Part shown: positions 44,568 to 56,530 of the stretch, in pieces
Layout: each line of letters begins with the position of its first letter
Numbering within the stretch: the first letter of the stretch is position 1
NCBI GenBank assembly: GCA_001899085.1
Contig: MKVB01000001.1
Coordinates: 635,117-697,141 of the forward strand
Direction of reading: 5' to 3'
DNA from: Devosia sp. 66-14
GTDB lineage: Bacteria > Pseudomonadota > Alphaproteobacteria > Rhizobiales > Devosiaceae
Length of the DNA stretch: 62,025 nucleotides
Notes under the pieces: generated by a model
Told to the model about the DNA's origin: nothing
The model's input: only the letters and a program-made list of their open reading frames with translations
Databases searched by the model: none
Made by a program: the position numbers and the translations under genes

Positions 44568-45515
44568 ATGCGCCAGTTCATCCTCCCTGCCCTGTTCACG
44601 GTTCTCGCCGGTTCCACTGCCTTCGCGGCGCCGGTGCTGCGGGCCGAGGTTTCGGTCAACCACCCCGTCGTCACCGTCGGCGACATGTTCGAGGACGCCG
44701 GCCTCCTCGCCGAGCGCGCCCTGTTCCGGGCGCCTGCGCCGGGCACAACCGGCATGGTCAGCCTCGAGGCGATCCGCGCCGCGGCGCTCAAGGCCGGCCT
44801 CACCGATTACACGCAGGATGGCCTGTTGAATGTGCGGGTCGAGCGTCGCGCCACGGTGGTCGATGTCGCCACCCTCACCAGCCTCATCTCCGGCGATCTC
44901 GCGGTGCGCGGCCTGCTGCCTGCTGGCGCCGAACTGCACGCCCGCTTCGACAACCCGGCGCTCAGCTACAATGCCGAGGCGGTCGACACCCCGGTGACGC
45001 TGGTCGCCCTGCGCTACCAGCCGGGCGCCGCAGGCTTTGCCGCCCGCTTCCAGGTCGCCGGCATGGACCTGCCCGTCGATGTCTCCGGTAGCCTCGATAT
45101 GCTGGTCGAGGTTCCGCATCTCGCCGCCTCCCTCAAGGCGGGTGCCGTTCTCACCTCCAGCGACATCGAGATGAAGCGCGTGCCGCTCGATTTCGCCGAC
45201 CAGTCCGGCGTCGAGAGCCTCGACGATCTGGTCGGCAAGCAGCTTCGCCGCAACTCCCGCGCCGGGGTCATGCTGAAGGCCGCCGACGTCACCGAGCCGC
45301 TGGCGGTACGCCGCAACACCCAGGTCACCGTGCTGCTGCGCACCGGTCCGATGACGCTGACCGTGATCGGCCAGTCGCTGGGCGATGCGGTGTCCGGTCA
45401 GCCGGTGCAGGTGATGAACACTGTTACACGCAAGATCCTCAATGGCGTCGCGACCGCCAACGGCACGGTGGAAATCACCACTGCTGCCGCCAAGCTTCAG
45501 GTCGCCGGGCTGTGA
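44568..45515 (+). CDS. flgA: Flagellar P-ring formation protein FlgA
   Basis: 315 residues with a Sec signal (LPALFTVLAGSTAFA). Periplasmic chaperone for P-ring (FlgI) assembly. The C-terminal SAF domain is visible (AGAVLTSSDIEMKRVPLDFA; QLRRNSRAGVMLKAADVTEP), ending in TVIGQSLGDAVSGQPVQVMN. GGGAG precedes the ATG. Its usual neighbour flgI is not here but 16 kb away at the window end. The stop overlaps the flgH leader. Confidence 0.92.
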   Translation: MRQFILPALFTVLAGSTAFAAPVLRAEVSVNHPVVTVGDMFEDAGLLAERALFRAPAPGTTGMVSLEAIRAAALKAGLTDYTQDGLLNVRVERRATVVDVATLTSLISGDLAVRGLLPAGAELHARFDNPALSYNAEAVDTPVTLVALRYQPGAAGFAARFQVAGMDLPVDVSGSLDMLVEVPHLAASLKAGAVLTSSDIEMKRVPLDFADQSGVESLDDLVGKQLRRNSRAGVMLKAADVTEPLAVRRNTQVTVLLRTGPMTLTVIGQSLGDAVSGQPVQVMNTVTRKILNGVATANGTVEITTAAAKLQVAGL

Positions 45516-45535
45516 TGGGCGAAAGGACAACCGAG

Positions 45536-46276
45536 ATGAACCCGATGAAACTCTTCGCCGCCCTCGCGCTCACGGCCCTGCTTGCCGGCTGCTCGACCAT
45601 GGACCAGTTGGCGAGCGTCGGCGAACAGCCCCGGCTCACCGCCATCGCCGACCCCACGGCGCAGGCCGGCTATCGCCCGGTGCAGATGCCGATGCCCGAG
45701 CCGGTCGTCGCCTCGTACCAGCCCAACTCGCTGTTCTCCAACGAAGCCCGTGGCTTCTTCAAGGATCAGCGCGCCCACAAGATAGGCGACATCCTGACGG
45801 TGATGGTCACCATCGACGACAGCGCCAAGATGCAGAACACCACTGACCGCGAACGCTCCTCGTCCTCCTCGGGCAGCGTCGGCGGTGTGCTGGGCTCGAT
45901 CTTCGGCGGCAAGGTGCCGCTGGCCGATGTGCAGGCGTCCGGCAAACTCACCACCGCCGGCGACATGGCCGATGGCGGCTCGGGCTCGGTCAACCGCAAG
46001 GAAAGCCTCGCCACCCAGGTCGCCGCAGTCGTGGTGCAGGTGCTGCCCAACGGCAACCTGGTGATCGAGGGGCGGCAGGAAGTCCGCGTCAACTTCGAAG
46101 TGCGTGAGCTGATCGTCGCCGGCATCGTCCGCCCGGAAGACATCCACGCCGACAACACCATCCCCTCGTCCAAGATCGCCGAGGCCCGCATCTCCTACGG
46201 CGGCCGTGGCCAGATCACCCAGATGCAGCAGCCGCGCTACGGCCAGCAGATCGCCGACGCCATCATGCCCTTCTGA
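45536..46276 (+). CDS. flgH: Flagellar L-ring lipoprotein FlgH
   Basis: 246 residues. Outer-membrane lipoprotein forming the L ring. The lipobox LLAGC lies at about 15-19. Characteristic segments are SLFSNEARGFFKDQRAHKIG, DILTVMVTIDDSAKMQNTTD and GNLVIEGRQEVRVNFEVREL. Start ATG 45536 gives a standard lipoprotein signal; earlier in-frame codons overlap the end of flgA. Last flagellar gene before the 15-kb interruption. Confidence 0.95.
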   Translation: MNPMKLFAALALTALLAGCSTMDQLASVGEQPRLTAIADPTAQAGYRPVQMPMPEPVVASYQPNSLFSNEARGFFKDQRAHKIGDILTVMVTIDDSAKMQNTTDRERSSSSSGSVGGVLGSIFGGKVPLADVQASGKLTTAGDMADGGSGSVNRKESLATQVAAVVVQVLPNGNLVIEGRQEVRVNFEVRELIVAGIVRPEDIHADNTIPSSKIAEARISYGGRGQITQMQQPRYGQQIADAIMPF

Positions 46277-46386
46277 TCCCCCGAGGAGGCGTCTCTCCTC
46301 CTGATGAATTTCCCCATCGCCGGTCCGCACAATCCCCCATCTGGTGCGGTCGGCCTCGGCAGGTTCCAGAACGGAACCCGCCCCAG

Positions 46387-46417
46387 AGGGCGCAGTCTCC
46401 CCGGCTGCGCCCTTTCC
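46387..46417 (+). terminator. Probable terminator after the flgF-flgH operon
   Basis: AGGGCGCAG pairs with CTGCGCCCT around a 9-nt loop, followed by TTCCCC. The T tract is short, so strength is uncertain. Confidence 0.5.
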
Positions 46418-46478
46418 CCATTTGTGGGGAACGCCATGGCCTGCCGACCGTTGGCTCCGGAGCAAAAGGAGTGGGACC

Positions 46479-46646
46479 ATGCGCGGCAGGAACTATGGAA
46501 CGGTCATTGCGGTCGGCGTCGTCGTCGGCATCGCCATCGGCCTGATCACCGGCAGCACCGCCATGGGGATAGGCATCGGCATCGCGCTCGCCATCGCTGG
46601 CGCCGCGGCGATGGGGCTGTGGAAACAACCCGGTAAGGACGAGTGA
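46479..46646 (+). CDS. Small membrane protein, 55 aa
   Basis: Preceded by a strong AAGGAG 7 nt before the ATG. The product MRGRNYGTVIAVGVVVGIAI and onward has one or two short glycine/alanine-rich hydrophobic segments with GxxxG-like spacing, then a polar tail ending KQPGKDE. No family recognised. The ribosome site and codon pattern argue that it is real. Confidence 0.55.
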   Translation: MRGRNYGTVIAVGVVVGIAIGLITGSTAMGIGIGIALAIAGAAAMGLWKQPGKDE

Positions 46647-46722
46647 AGCCACGTCCGGGGCGGGGATGACATTGACGGGGAATGGCGTTACCCAAGTCCG
46701 GCCCTAAGTTCAGGATCGCGAC

Positions 46723-48234
46723 ATGGCCACTCCCAACTCCGCCTTCTCCAAACTCGACGCGCTGAGCCGCAAGCTCGAAGCCATCGAGCACGCCCAATCG
46801 ATGCTGGGCGTCGATGAGGCGGTGATGATGCCGGTGGGCGGCGGCGAGAAACGCGCCGAGACCATGTCGACGCTGGCCGGCATGTATCACGAGATGGCCA
46901 CCGCGCCGGAAGTCGGCGACTGGCTCGGCGATGCCGAGGCCGAGCCGCTGGACGAGATGCAGACGCTCGCCATCCGCGAGTTCCGCCGCGTCCACACCAA
47001 CATGACCTGCCTCTCGGCCGATTTCGTCCGCAAGCAGGTCAACGCCCGCATCCGCGCCGAGCAGTTGTGGCGCGAGCTCCGGCCCACCGGCGACTGGGCT
47101 GGCTTCCTGCCCGCCTTCGAAGGCCTGGTGGCGACGGCGCGCGAAGAGGCGCAGCTGCGCGCCGACGTGCTCGGCCTGTCGCCCTATGACGCGCTGATGG
47201 AGCAGTACGACCCCGGCAACCGCGTCGCCGAGGTGGCGCCGGTGCTCAACGACCTCAAGACCTTCCTCAAGGATTTCGTCCCGGCTGCCCTCGCCCACCA
47301 GGAGGAAAAGCTGGCCAAGCGTCCGCTGAAGCCGCTCAACGCCCCCTTCGCCATCGACAAGCAGAAAGCGCTGGGCCTCGTCATGATGGAGGCCGTCGGT
47401 TTCGATTTCGAGCACGGCCGGCTCGACGTCTCGCACCACCCGTTCTGCGGCGGCGTGCCCACCGATATCCGCATGACCACCCGCTATACCGAGGGCGAGT
47501 TCCTCACCTCGCTGATGGGCATCCTGCACGAGACCGGGCACGGCCTCTACGAACAGGGCCTGCCCAAGGAGTGGACGCACTGGCCGGTCGGCCGGGCCCG
47601 CGGCATGGCGATGCACGAGAGCCAGAGCCTGTTTGTCGAAAAGCAGATCGCCCGCTCGCCCGAGTTCTGGGAATGGGCGATGCCGCATGTCCGCGAAAAG
47701 CTCGGCGAAGACGCCATCGCCGGCTGGGACCTCGAAGACGTGCTGGCGCATGTCCATTTCATCGAGCGCGGCCTGATCCGCGTCGACGCCGACGAGGCGA
47801 CCTACCCGCTGCACGTCATCCTGCGCTTCGAGCTGGAGCAGGACCTGATCAGCGGCAAGCTGGCGCCCAGGGATGTGCCCGAGGCCTGGGACGCCAAGAT
47901 GCGCGAGTATCTGGGGCTCTCGACCATCGACAACATGAAGGATGGCCCGATGCAGGACGTGCATTGGCCGTCTGGCGCCATCGGCTATTTCCCCAGCTAC
48001 ACGCTCGGCGCCATCATCGCCGCCCAGCTCTGGAGCGCCATCGAACGGGACCAGCCCAACGCCCGCGAGGACATGCGCAATGGCCGCTTCGTCGGCATCA
48101 ATGACTGGCGGCGGGAAAAGATCTGGAACGAGGCGAGCAAATATTCGACGCCCGAGCTGCTGCAGCGCGCCACCGGCGAGAAGCTCAATGCGCGCCACTT
48201 CCAGGAGCACCTGACGCGCCGTTACCTCAGCTGA
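46723..48234 (+). CDS. Carboxypeptidase Taq family metallopeptidase (M32)
   Basis: 503 residues, full length. Zinc carboxypeptidase that trims C-terminal residues, cytoplasmic. The zinc site is HETGHGLYEQ (HExxH variant with both histidines) with the downstream glutamate in MAMHESQSL. DIRMTTRYTE and HPFCGGVPTD before it and the C-terminal GYFPSYTLGAIIAAQLW are also typical of M32. The start has AGGA upstream. It is followed 13 bp later by the MFS gene on the same strand. Confidence 0.93.
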   Translation: MATPNSAFSKLDALSRKLEAIEHAQSMLGVDEAVMMPVGGGEKRAETMSTLAGMYHEMATAPEVGDWLGDAEAEPLDEMQTLAIREFRRVHTNMTCLSADFVRKQVNARIRAEQLWRELRPTGDWAGFLPAFEGLVATAREEAQLRADVLGLSPYDALMEQYDPGNRVAEVAPVLNDLKTFLKDFVPAALAHQEEKLAKRPLKPLNAPFAIDKQKALGLVMMEAVGFDFEHGRLDVSHHPFCGGVPTDIRMTTRYTEGEFLTSLMGILHETGHGLYEQGLPKEWTHWPVGRARGMAMHESQSLFVEKQIARSPEFWEWAMPHVREKLGEDAIAGWDLEDVLAHVHFIERGLIRVDADEATYPLHVILRFELEQDLISGKLAPRDVPEAWDAKMREYLGLSTIDNMKDGPMQDVHWPSGAIGYFPSYTLGAIIAAQLWSAIERDQPNAREDMRNGRFVGINDWRREKIWNEASKYSTPELLQRATGEKLNARHFQEHLTRRYLS

Positions 48235-48247
48235 TCGGGGGTTAGCC

Positions 48248-49876
48248 ATGGCCAAGGATCGACCATCGGTCCTGCAGCCGCTGCAGCACGGAACCTTCCG
48301 CAACATCTGGGTTGCCAACCTTGTCTCGAGCTTCGGCGCCCTGATCCAGGGCGTCGGCGCCGCCTGGATGATGACGGCGCTGACCAACTCGGTCGATCTC
48401 GTCGCGCTGGTCCAGGCCTCCACCTCGCTGCCGATCATGCTGTTCTCGCTGCTCGGCGGCGCCATCGCCGACAATTTCCCGCGCCGCCGGGTGATGCTGG
48501 TGGCGCAGTTCTTCATGCTGGCAGTGTCGGCACTGCTGACCATCACCGCGCTGCTCGGCTTGATCACGCCCTGGCTGCTGCTGACCTTCACCTTCCTGAT
48601 CGGCTGCGGTACCGCGCTGAATAACCCCTCCTGGCAGGCTTCGGTGGGCGACCTGGTGCCGCGCTCCAGCGTCGGCTCGGCCGTGGCGCTCAACTCGATC
48701 GGCTTCAACCTGTCACGTAGCCTCGGGCCGGCGGTGGGCGGCATCATCGTCGCCGTCGCCGGCGCTGCCGCGGCCTTTGCCGTCAACCTCGTGAGCTATC
48801 TGGGGCTGCTGGTCGTGCTGCTGCGCTGGAAGCCGGCCCCTGCCCCCGCCGGCCTGCCGCGCGAGGCGGTGGGCGCCGCGATGTTTGCCGGCGTCCGCTA
48901 CATGGCGCTGTCGCCACAGATGGGCAAGGTGCTGGTCCGCAGCTTCATCTTCGGCCTCACCGCCAGTTCGGTGCTGGCGCTGCTGCCGGTGGTGGCGAGC
49001 CAGATCCCCGGCGGCGGCCCGCTGGTCTATGGCCTGCTGCTGGGCGCTTTCGGCCTCGGCGCCGTCGGCGGCGCGCTGATCAGCGCCCGGCTGGCCGAGC
49101 AGTTCTCCAGCGAGGCCATTGTCCGCCTCGCCTTTATCGGCTTCGCCATCTGCGCCGCCACCACCGGCCTCAGCCCCTCGCCCTGGCTGACCGGCGTCGC
49201 ACTGCTGATCGGCGGCGCTTGCTGGGTGCTGGCGCTGACGCTGTTCAATGTCACCGTGCAGCTCTCGACCCCGCGTTGGGTGGTGGGCCGCTCGCTCTCC
49301 CTCTACCAGACGGCGACCTTTGCCGGCCTCGCCGGCGGCAGCTGGCTCTGGGGTGTCGCCGGCGAGCAGTTCGGCGTCAGCAATGCCCTGCTGGCTTCGG
49401 CCGTCGCACTCGTCGTGGGAGCAGCCGTCGGCCTGGTGCTGTCGATCCCGCCGCGCGTGATGCTCGACCTCGACCCCGCCAACCGCTGGCAGGAACCGCA
49501 GATCACGTTGCCGATCGAGCCGCGCTCCGGCCCGATCGTCATCAGCATCGAGTACCGTATCCGTCCGCAGGACGTGCGCGAGTTCCTGCGCGTCATGGCC
49601 GATCGAAAGCGGGTGCGGATGCGCGACGGCGCCCGTGAATGGGTGCTGCGCCGCGACCTCTCGGAAACCGATGTCTGGGTCGAAAGCTACAAGAGCCCGA
49701 CCTGGACTGAATATGCGCGCCATAACCAGCGGCTCACCCACGCCGACGAGGTGATCGGCGAGAAACTGCGCAACCTGCACCAGGGCTCGGAACGCCCGGT
49801 GGTGCGCCGGATGATCGAGCGCCCGCCCAACTGGTTCGCAGCGATTGCGGCCAACCGGACGATCGATCCGCCGTGA
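48248..49876 (+). CDS. MFS exporter with C-terminal ABM-like domain (MFS_3 type)
   Basis: 542 residues. About twelve transmembrane segments (about 18-410) with the loop motif GGAIADNFPRRRVML match the MFS_3 (enterobactin exporter-like) group. The last 120 residues are soluble: VISIEYRIRPQDVREFLRVM and ESYKSPTWTEYARHNQRLTH resemble an antibiotic-biosynthesis-monooxygenase-type (dimeric alpha/beta barrel) domain, seen in this transporter group. It probably exports a small molecule or siderophore-like compound; substrate unknown. Confidence 0.87.
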   Translation: MAKDRPSVLQPLQHGTFRNIWVANLVSSFGALIQGVGAAWMMTALTNSVDLVALVQASTSLPIMLFSLLGGAIADNFPRRRVMLVAQFFMLAVSALLTITALLGLITPWLLLTFTFLIGCGTALNNPSWQASVGDLVPRSSVGSAVALNSIGFNLSRSLGPAVGGIIVAVAGAAAAFAVNLVSYLGLLVVLLRWKPAPAPAGLPREAVGAAMFAGVRYMALSPQMGKVLVRSFIFGLTASSVLALLPVVASQIPGGGPLVYGLLLGAFGLGAVGGALISARLAEQFSSEAIVRLAFIGFAICAATTGLSPSPWLTGVALLIGGACWVLALTLFNVTVQLSTPRWVVGRSLSLYQTATFAGLAGGSWLWGVAGEQFGVSNALLASAVALVVGAAVGLVLSIPPRVMLDLDPANRWQEPQITLPIEPRSGPIVISIEYRIRPQDVREFLRVMADRKRVRMRDGAREWVLRRDLSETDVWVESYKSPTWTEYARHNQRLTHADEVIGEKLRNLHQGSERPVVRRMIERPPNWFAAIAANRTIDPP

Positions 49877-49917
49877 GGGGCGGGAGTCGCAGCGCCAAGA
49901 GAGGGCGAGATTGCAGC

Positions 49918-50041
49918 AGACGGCCCCCTCCCATCCTCCCCCATGAAGGGGGAGGTGCCGCATCCAGTGTGTGGCACGATCGAGCCACAACCTCGACTCT
50001 TCACCTCCCCCTTCATGGGGGAGGCCGGGAGGGGGCCGTCT
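49918..50041. repeat. Long palindromic repeat (family B)
   Basis: Left arm GACGGCCCCCTCCCATCCTC and onward to CCCCATGAAGGGGGAGGTG, right arm its near reverse complement ending in GGGAGGGGGCCGTC, about 38 bp per arm with few mismatches, loop about 45 nt. It lies after the MFS stop and may terminate transcription. Confidence 0.83.
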
Positions 50042-50071
50042 CTCTCAGTCGGGGTAAGCCAACCCCAAAGG

Positions 50072-50099
50072 TTGACATCTCGTTTATCATCCCTATTTT
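50072..50099 (+). promoter_or_regulatory. Sigma-70 type promoter of the ABC-F gene
   Basis: TTGACA (50072-50077), 16-bp spacer, TATTTT (50094-50099). Predicted start near 50106, giving a leader of about 82 nt before the ABC-F ATG. The best consensus promoter I found in the window. Confidence 0.65.
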
Positions 50100-50187
50100 C
50101 CGCCCATCCGCATCACCAACCGGCAGGTCCCCATGGATATCCGCATGACCGATCAAACCACCCTGATCCGTCACCCGGAGTCCAACC

Positions 50188-51768
<1,581 letters not shown>

Positions 51769-51883
51769 CGCGGCTTGAATATATCCGGCCAGTTTACAAA
51801 TACTGCGGCGCAGGCCTATCGTCGTTGATCCGGCGGAGGAGATCAAAGGAGCCGCCGGGTCACAACATCGAGGGGAGGTTTCG

Positions 51884-52861
51884 ATGCGCAACGCGTCGAC
51901 GATGACTGCTGCCCTGCTGGGCACGCTACTACTCTCTAGTGCATCCGTTTCCGCAGCCGACATCAAGATCGGCTTCCTGCCGGGCGTGGTCGATCCGTTC
52001 TACCAGGTCATGCAGCTGGGCGTCGAAGCCGCCGCCAAGGACCTCGGCGTCGAGGTGGTGACCCAGGTGCCGCCGACCTGGGGGGTCGAGGCACAGACGC
52101 CGATCCTCGATGCCATGGTGGCACGCGGCGACCTCAACTACATCATCACCGCGCCCACCGATAAGGACCAGATGGTGGCGCCGCTGCAGGCCGCGCTCGA
52201 CGCCGGGATCAAGATCATCACCGTCGATACCTTCCTCGGCGATGGCGACTATGCCAAGGGCCCGGTGACGTTCCCGATCAGCTATATCGGCTCCGACAAC
52301 GTCGAAGGCGGCCGCATCTCGGCGCGCGGCCTCGCCAAGGCGATCGGCGGCAAGGGCACGGTCTACATCAACTCGACCAACCCCAACGTCTCGTCGGTCG
52401 AAGGCCGCGAGCAGGGCTTCGCCGAGGTGATGAAGAACGAGTATCCCGACATCAAGGTGCTCGGCCCCGACTACAACCTCGATGACCAGAACAAGGCGGC
52501 GCAGCAGACCGCGGCGGTGATCGAGCAGAACCCCGATCTCGCCGGCGTATTCGGCACCAACGTGTTCAGCGCCGGCGGCGCCGGCAACGCGGTGGTCAAT
52601 GCCGGCCTCGGCGGGCATGTGCAGGTCGTAGCCTATGACGCGACGGCCGAAGCCATCGAACTGATGAACAAGGGCGTGGTCAGCCTGGTGCTGGCGCAGA
52701 AGCCGTTCGACATGGGCTATATGGCGGTACAGTTCGCGGTGGCCGACCATGCCGGTGTCACCAGCCTGCCGCGCCGTGTCGAGACCGGCTTTGCCATCAT
52801 CGACAAGGACAATGTCAGCGACCCCAACTTCTCGCGCTTCATCTACAAGGTCGGCAACTGA
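51884..52861 (+). CDS. Sugar ABC transporter substrate-binding protein (CUT2 type)
   Basis: 325 residues with a Sec signal (cleavage after ASVSA, about 25). Periplasmic binding protein of the ribose-binding fold: GFLPGVVDPFYQVMQLGVEA at the N-terminus, YIITAPTDKDQMVAPLQAAL, then the hinge and the second lobe with VQVVAYDATAEAIELMNKG. GGGAGG precedes the ATG. It starts a three-gene operon with permease and ATPase. The ligand cannot be read from the sequence. Confidence 0.9.
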   Translation: MRNASTMTAALLGTLLLSSASVSAADIKIGFLPGVVDPFYQVMQLGVEAAAKDLGVEVVTQVPPTWGVEAQTPILDAMVARGDLNYIITAPTDKDQMVAPLQAALDAGIKIITVDTFLGDGDYAKGPVTFPISYIGSDNVEGGRISARGLAKAIGGKGTVYINSTNPNVSSVEGREQGFAEVMKNEYPDIKVLGPDYNLDDQNKAAQQTAAVIEQNPDLAGVFGTNVFSAGGAGNAVVNAGLGGHVQVVAYDATAEAIELMNKGVVSLVLAQKPFDMGYMAVQFAVADHAGVTSLPRRVETGFAIIDKDNVSDPNFSRFIYKVGN

Positions 52862-52961
52862 CGCCACGCAGGGCGGCCCCTGGCGCGCCGCCTTGCGCAC
52901 ACCCGATCACGGCCGGGGCTGAGGTCGCGGCCGCCTTCGTCACTCCACCACCGGGGCGCCC

Positions 52962-54082
52962 GTGACCGACAGCAAGGCAATGCCAGCGGAGCCCCGGCTC
53001 CCACCCGACAAGCGTTTCATCCTCTTGGCCAGCCGGCTCTGGGCCTGGGCGTTCCTCGGCCTGATGATCGCCTTTTTCATCATCGTCGTGCCGCTGTCGG
53101 GCGGCGCCACCTTCCTGACGCTGCGCAACGCGATGAACATCCTCGTCGCCATCACCCCTGTGCTGCTGCTCGGGCTGGGGCAGACCTTCGTCATCATTTC
53201 AGCGGGCATCGACCTCAGCGTCGGCTGGGTGATGAGCCTGGCGTCGGTGGTCTCGGCCCATGCCATCCGCGCCTCGTTCAATGCCGGCGCACCACTGTTC
53301 CTCGCCGCGACGCTGGGTTTCCTCGCGGCGGTCGCCGCCTCGGCCGGCGTCGGCCTCGTCAACGGCCTGATCATCGCCAAGCTCAAGGTACCGGCCTTCA
53401 TCGTGACGCTCGGCTCCTCCTTCATCGTGCGCGGCATGGCGCTGCTGTTCTCCGAGAACACCACGGTGATCGGGCTGCCCGCCGACATCCGCGACTATGG
53501 CAATGAGTCGCTGTTCTACGTCGTCAACGGCGAGGGCGGCGGCTTCTACGCCTTCTTTCGGCCCGACGTCACCGGCGCGATGCTGCGCCAGATGGACCGC
53601 ATCTTCACCTGGCCGGTGGTGATCACCGCCATCGTGGTGATCATCTGCATGTTCATCCTGAACCGCACGCAGTTCGGCCGGCACACCTACGCCATCGGCG
53701 GCAACATGCAGGCGGCGCTGCGCACCGGCATCCCGGTCGATCGCCACATCGTCAAGCTCTACATGCTGAGCTCGGTGACCGCCGGCATCGCCGGGTTCCT
53801 GTCGACGCTGCGCTTCACCGCCGGCTCGGCGGTGATCGGCGATCCATTGCTGCTCAGTTCCATCGCCGCAGTGATCATCGGCGGCGTCAGCCTGTTCGGC
53901 GGCGCCGGCTCGATCATGGGGACGGTGATCGGCGCGCTGATCATCGCGGTGCTGACCACCGGCCTGGTGATGATGAACGTCCAGGCCTTCTGGCAATTCA
54001 TCGTCGTCGGCGCAGTGGTGATCATCGCCGTGCTGATCGACCAGTCGCGCGACCTGGTCCTTGGCCGCCGCGGGAGGGGATC

Positions 54083-54086
<4 letters not shown>
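52962..54086 (+). CDS. Sugar ABC transporter permease (CUT2 type)
   Basis: 374 residues from GTG 52962; an in-frame ATG at 52980 is an alternative. BPD_transp_2 family with about ten membrane segments: LLLGLGQTFVIISAGIDLSV, AKLKVPAFIVTLGSSFIVRG and YAIGGNMQAALRTGIPVDRH are typical of ribose-type permeases. It is the single permease gene, so it probably works as a homodimer. It overlaps the ATPase gene by 4 bp. Confidence 0.9.
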
Positions 54087-54853
<767 letters not shown>

Positions 54854-54885
54854 GTCCGACCGTCCGACGAGGAAGAAGGGCGATG

Positions 54886-55069
54886 GCGCACCGCCCGCCC
54901 AACGTCCGTCCCCTAGCCCCTCTGGGGAGCGGGTCAGGGTGAGGGGTAGCCAAGCGCACCGGTCGAGCAACTGCCGGCAACATTGGTTTGCCACCTTCCA
55001 GATCGTAGAGGGCCGCACGGCCCTCAGCGCGCTTGGCGCCCCTCACGCCAGAGGGGCGAGGGGGCGGTG
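54886..55069. repeat. Long imperfect palindrome (family D)
   Basis: Arms CGCACCGCCC..CCCCTCTGG..GGTGAGGGG..CCAAGCGC (54886-54957) and its reverse complement with several indels (55026-55069). It lies between convergent genes and may terminate both. Confidence 0.65.
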
Positions 55070-55109
55070 CGGCACGGCCGGTACAAAGTGTGTCCCCCGG
55101 AAAGCGGGC

Positions 55110-55475
55110 TCAATGGCTGCCGATCACCATCCGGTTGCCCTCGCTGTCGCGGAACTCCGCGACGATCCGGCCCGGTTGCCAGGGCGCCTCGCCGGGTTCG
55201 GTGATGATCTCGACGCCTTTGGCGCGCAGCCGTTCGATCGTACCCGCCACGTCGGCCTCGACCAGCACGAGCACCGGCTCTGCCGATGGCTTGTCGTCGG
55301 CGCGGCGGAGGAAGTGCAGCGCCGTCCGGGCGCCGGGAAACCTGACCTCCACCCAGCGCCAGCCGTCGGCGCCCATCGGCGCATCCGCGGCGACCTCGCA
55401 ACCGAGCTTGTCGACATAAAAGGCAATGGCCCGGTCCTGGTCGAATACCGGCAGTTCGGCAAACTGGATATGCAT
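55110..55475 (-). CDS. VOC-superfamily protein (glyoxalase-like)
   Basis: 121 residues. Single vicinal-oxygen-chelate domain with paired beta-alpha-beta-beta-beta modules: DQDRAIAFYVDKLGCEVAAD and FRDSEGNRMVIG are typical; His in MHIQF and Glu late in the chain could be metal ligands. This group includes glyoxalases, dioxygenases and resistance proteins. It lies 14 bp downstream of the alpha/beta hydrolase on the same strand, so probably shares its TetR-controlled promoter. Confidence 0.83.
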   Translation of the reverse strand: MHIQFAELPVFDQDRAIAFYVDKLGCEVAADAPMGADGWRWVEVRFPGARTALHFLRRADDKPSAEPVLVLVEADVAGTIERLRAKGVEIITEPGEAPWQPGRIVAEFRDSEGNRMVIGSH

Positions 55476-55489
55476 CTGCGTTCCTCCCG

Positions 55490-56467
55490 TCAGTTGGCCA
55501 ACGAGGCGTCGAGCGCCTCGGCGAAAGCGGCGGCCTGCGGACCAAAACCCATATGGTCGCCGGGGTACGTCGTCGGTGCGATGCCCAGCTTGCCGGCCAG
55601 CGCCAGGCTCATCTGCTCGATCGGCTGGCCGGCCGACGCTTCGCCGATGGCCACGACGATCCGCGGGGCGCCGGCCTTCAGCGTCGCCACGTCAGGCACA
55701 TAGAGCGACAGCGGCATCATGCCGTGCTTGAGCCAGTACTCGAAATTGCCGCTCACTCGAGTGAAGGTTTCCGCCTCTTCCGGCGACATTTCGAACTCCG
55801 GCGGCGCTTCGGCTGCTTCCGACGCGTCGCCGCCGCCATCGAGTCCGTTCATGGAAAAGAACATTCCCATCGCCGCATCAACGCCATCCCTGACATAGGT
55901 GTCGTACAGCGCCTTGTCGGCAGCCACAGCGTCGCTCGGATCATCCATCAGCATCATCGAGGGCGGCTCATGCGCCACCAGCGCCCGCACCTGCTTGGGG
56001 TGCCGTGCCGCCAGGTTGAGCCCGATCTGAGCGCCGCCGCTGGTGCCGAACACATAGGCGGGACCATTGCCTACCGCCTCGATCAGCGCGGCTGCATCGT
56101 CCGCCTGCTGGTCCATCAGCAGCGGCATTGCCTCGCCGTCGAAACTCGAACGCGAATTGCCGCGCGGATCATAGGCGACCACCGTGTAGCGGTCCGCCAG
56201 CAGTTGCGAGAGTTCCGCAAACACGCCCGCGTCCTGCGGGCCGCCGGGGATAATCAGCAGCGTCGGGCCACTGCCCCGCACTTCGTGGTAAAGGGTCGCG
56301 CCCGGAACCTTGAGGGTGGCGGGCTTGGCAGCATTGCTCATCGAAACGTCTCCTGCGGTCTGAGTCTCAGCGTTGGGTGTTGTCGCGGTTTCGGCCAGCG
56401 CCGCGGGGACTGGCAGGGCGAGCACCCCGATCACCGCCGCTGCCAACGCCATATTTCGCTTCGGCAT
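55490..56467 (-). CDS. Secreted alpha/beta hydrolase
   Basis: 325 residues with a Sec signal (NMALAAAVIGVLALPVPAAL, cleaved after ALA). Alpha/beta-hydrolase fold: oxyanion region IIPGGPQDAGVF, YDPRGNSRSSFDG, nucleophile elbow Ser in VFGTSGGAQIGL, catalytic His in PGDHMGFGPQ. ATG 56467 has GGGAG upstream; the frame is open slightly further but without signal. It is divergent from a TetR regulator, with two operators between. Exact substrate unknown. Confidence 0.86.
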   Translation of the reverse strand: MPKRNMALAAAVIGVLALPVPAALAETATTPNAETQTAGDVSMSNAAKPATLKVPGATLYHEVRGSGPTLLIIPGGPQDAGVFAELSQLLADRYTVVAYDPRGNSRSSFDGEAMPLLMDQQADDAAALIEAVGNGPAYVFGTSGGAQIGLNLAARHPKQVRALVAHEPPSMMLMDDPSDAVAADKALYDTYVRDGVDAAMGMFFSMNGLDGGGDASEAAEAPPEFEMSPEEAETFTRVSGNFEYWLKHGMMPLSLYVPDVATLKAGAPRIVVAIGEASAGQPIEQMSLALAGKLGIAPTTYPGDHMGFGPQAAAFAEALDASLAN

Positions 56468-56494
56468 TCGAACTCTCCCTGCCTTCACCCCGAA

Positions 56495-56515
56495 GGAACT
56501 GGACCGTCCAGTTCC
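56495..56515. promoter_or_regulatory. TetR operator 1 (perfect palindrome)
   Basis: Perfect inverted arms GGAACTGGAC and GTCCAGTTCC around one central base, in the gap between the hydrolase gene and tetR. Its core ACTGGAC-N-GTCCAGT recurs at 56531 with one mismatch. Confidence 0.75.
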
Positions 56516-56530
56516 GTGCTATTGTCAGAA

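Larger units (their letters stand above)
49877..50187. other. MFS-ABC-F intergenic region
   Basis: 311 bp. The first part is a long palindromic repeat (49918-50041). The second part carries a good sigma-70-type promoter (50072-50099) and a short open frame (50133-50234) ahead of the ABC-F gene. Confidence 0.7.
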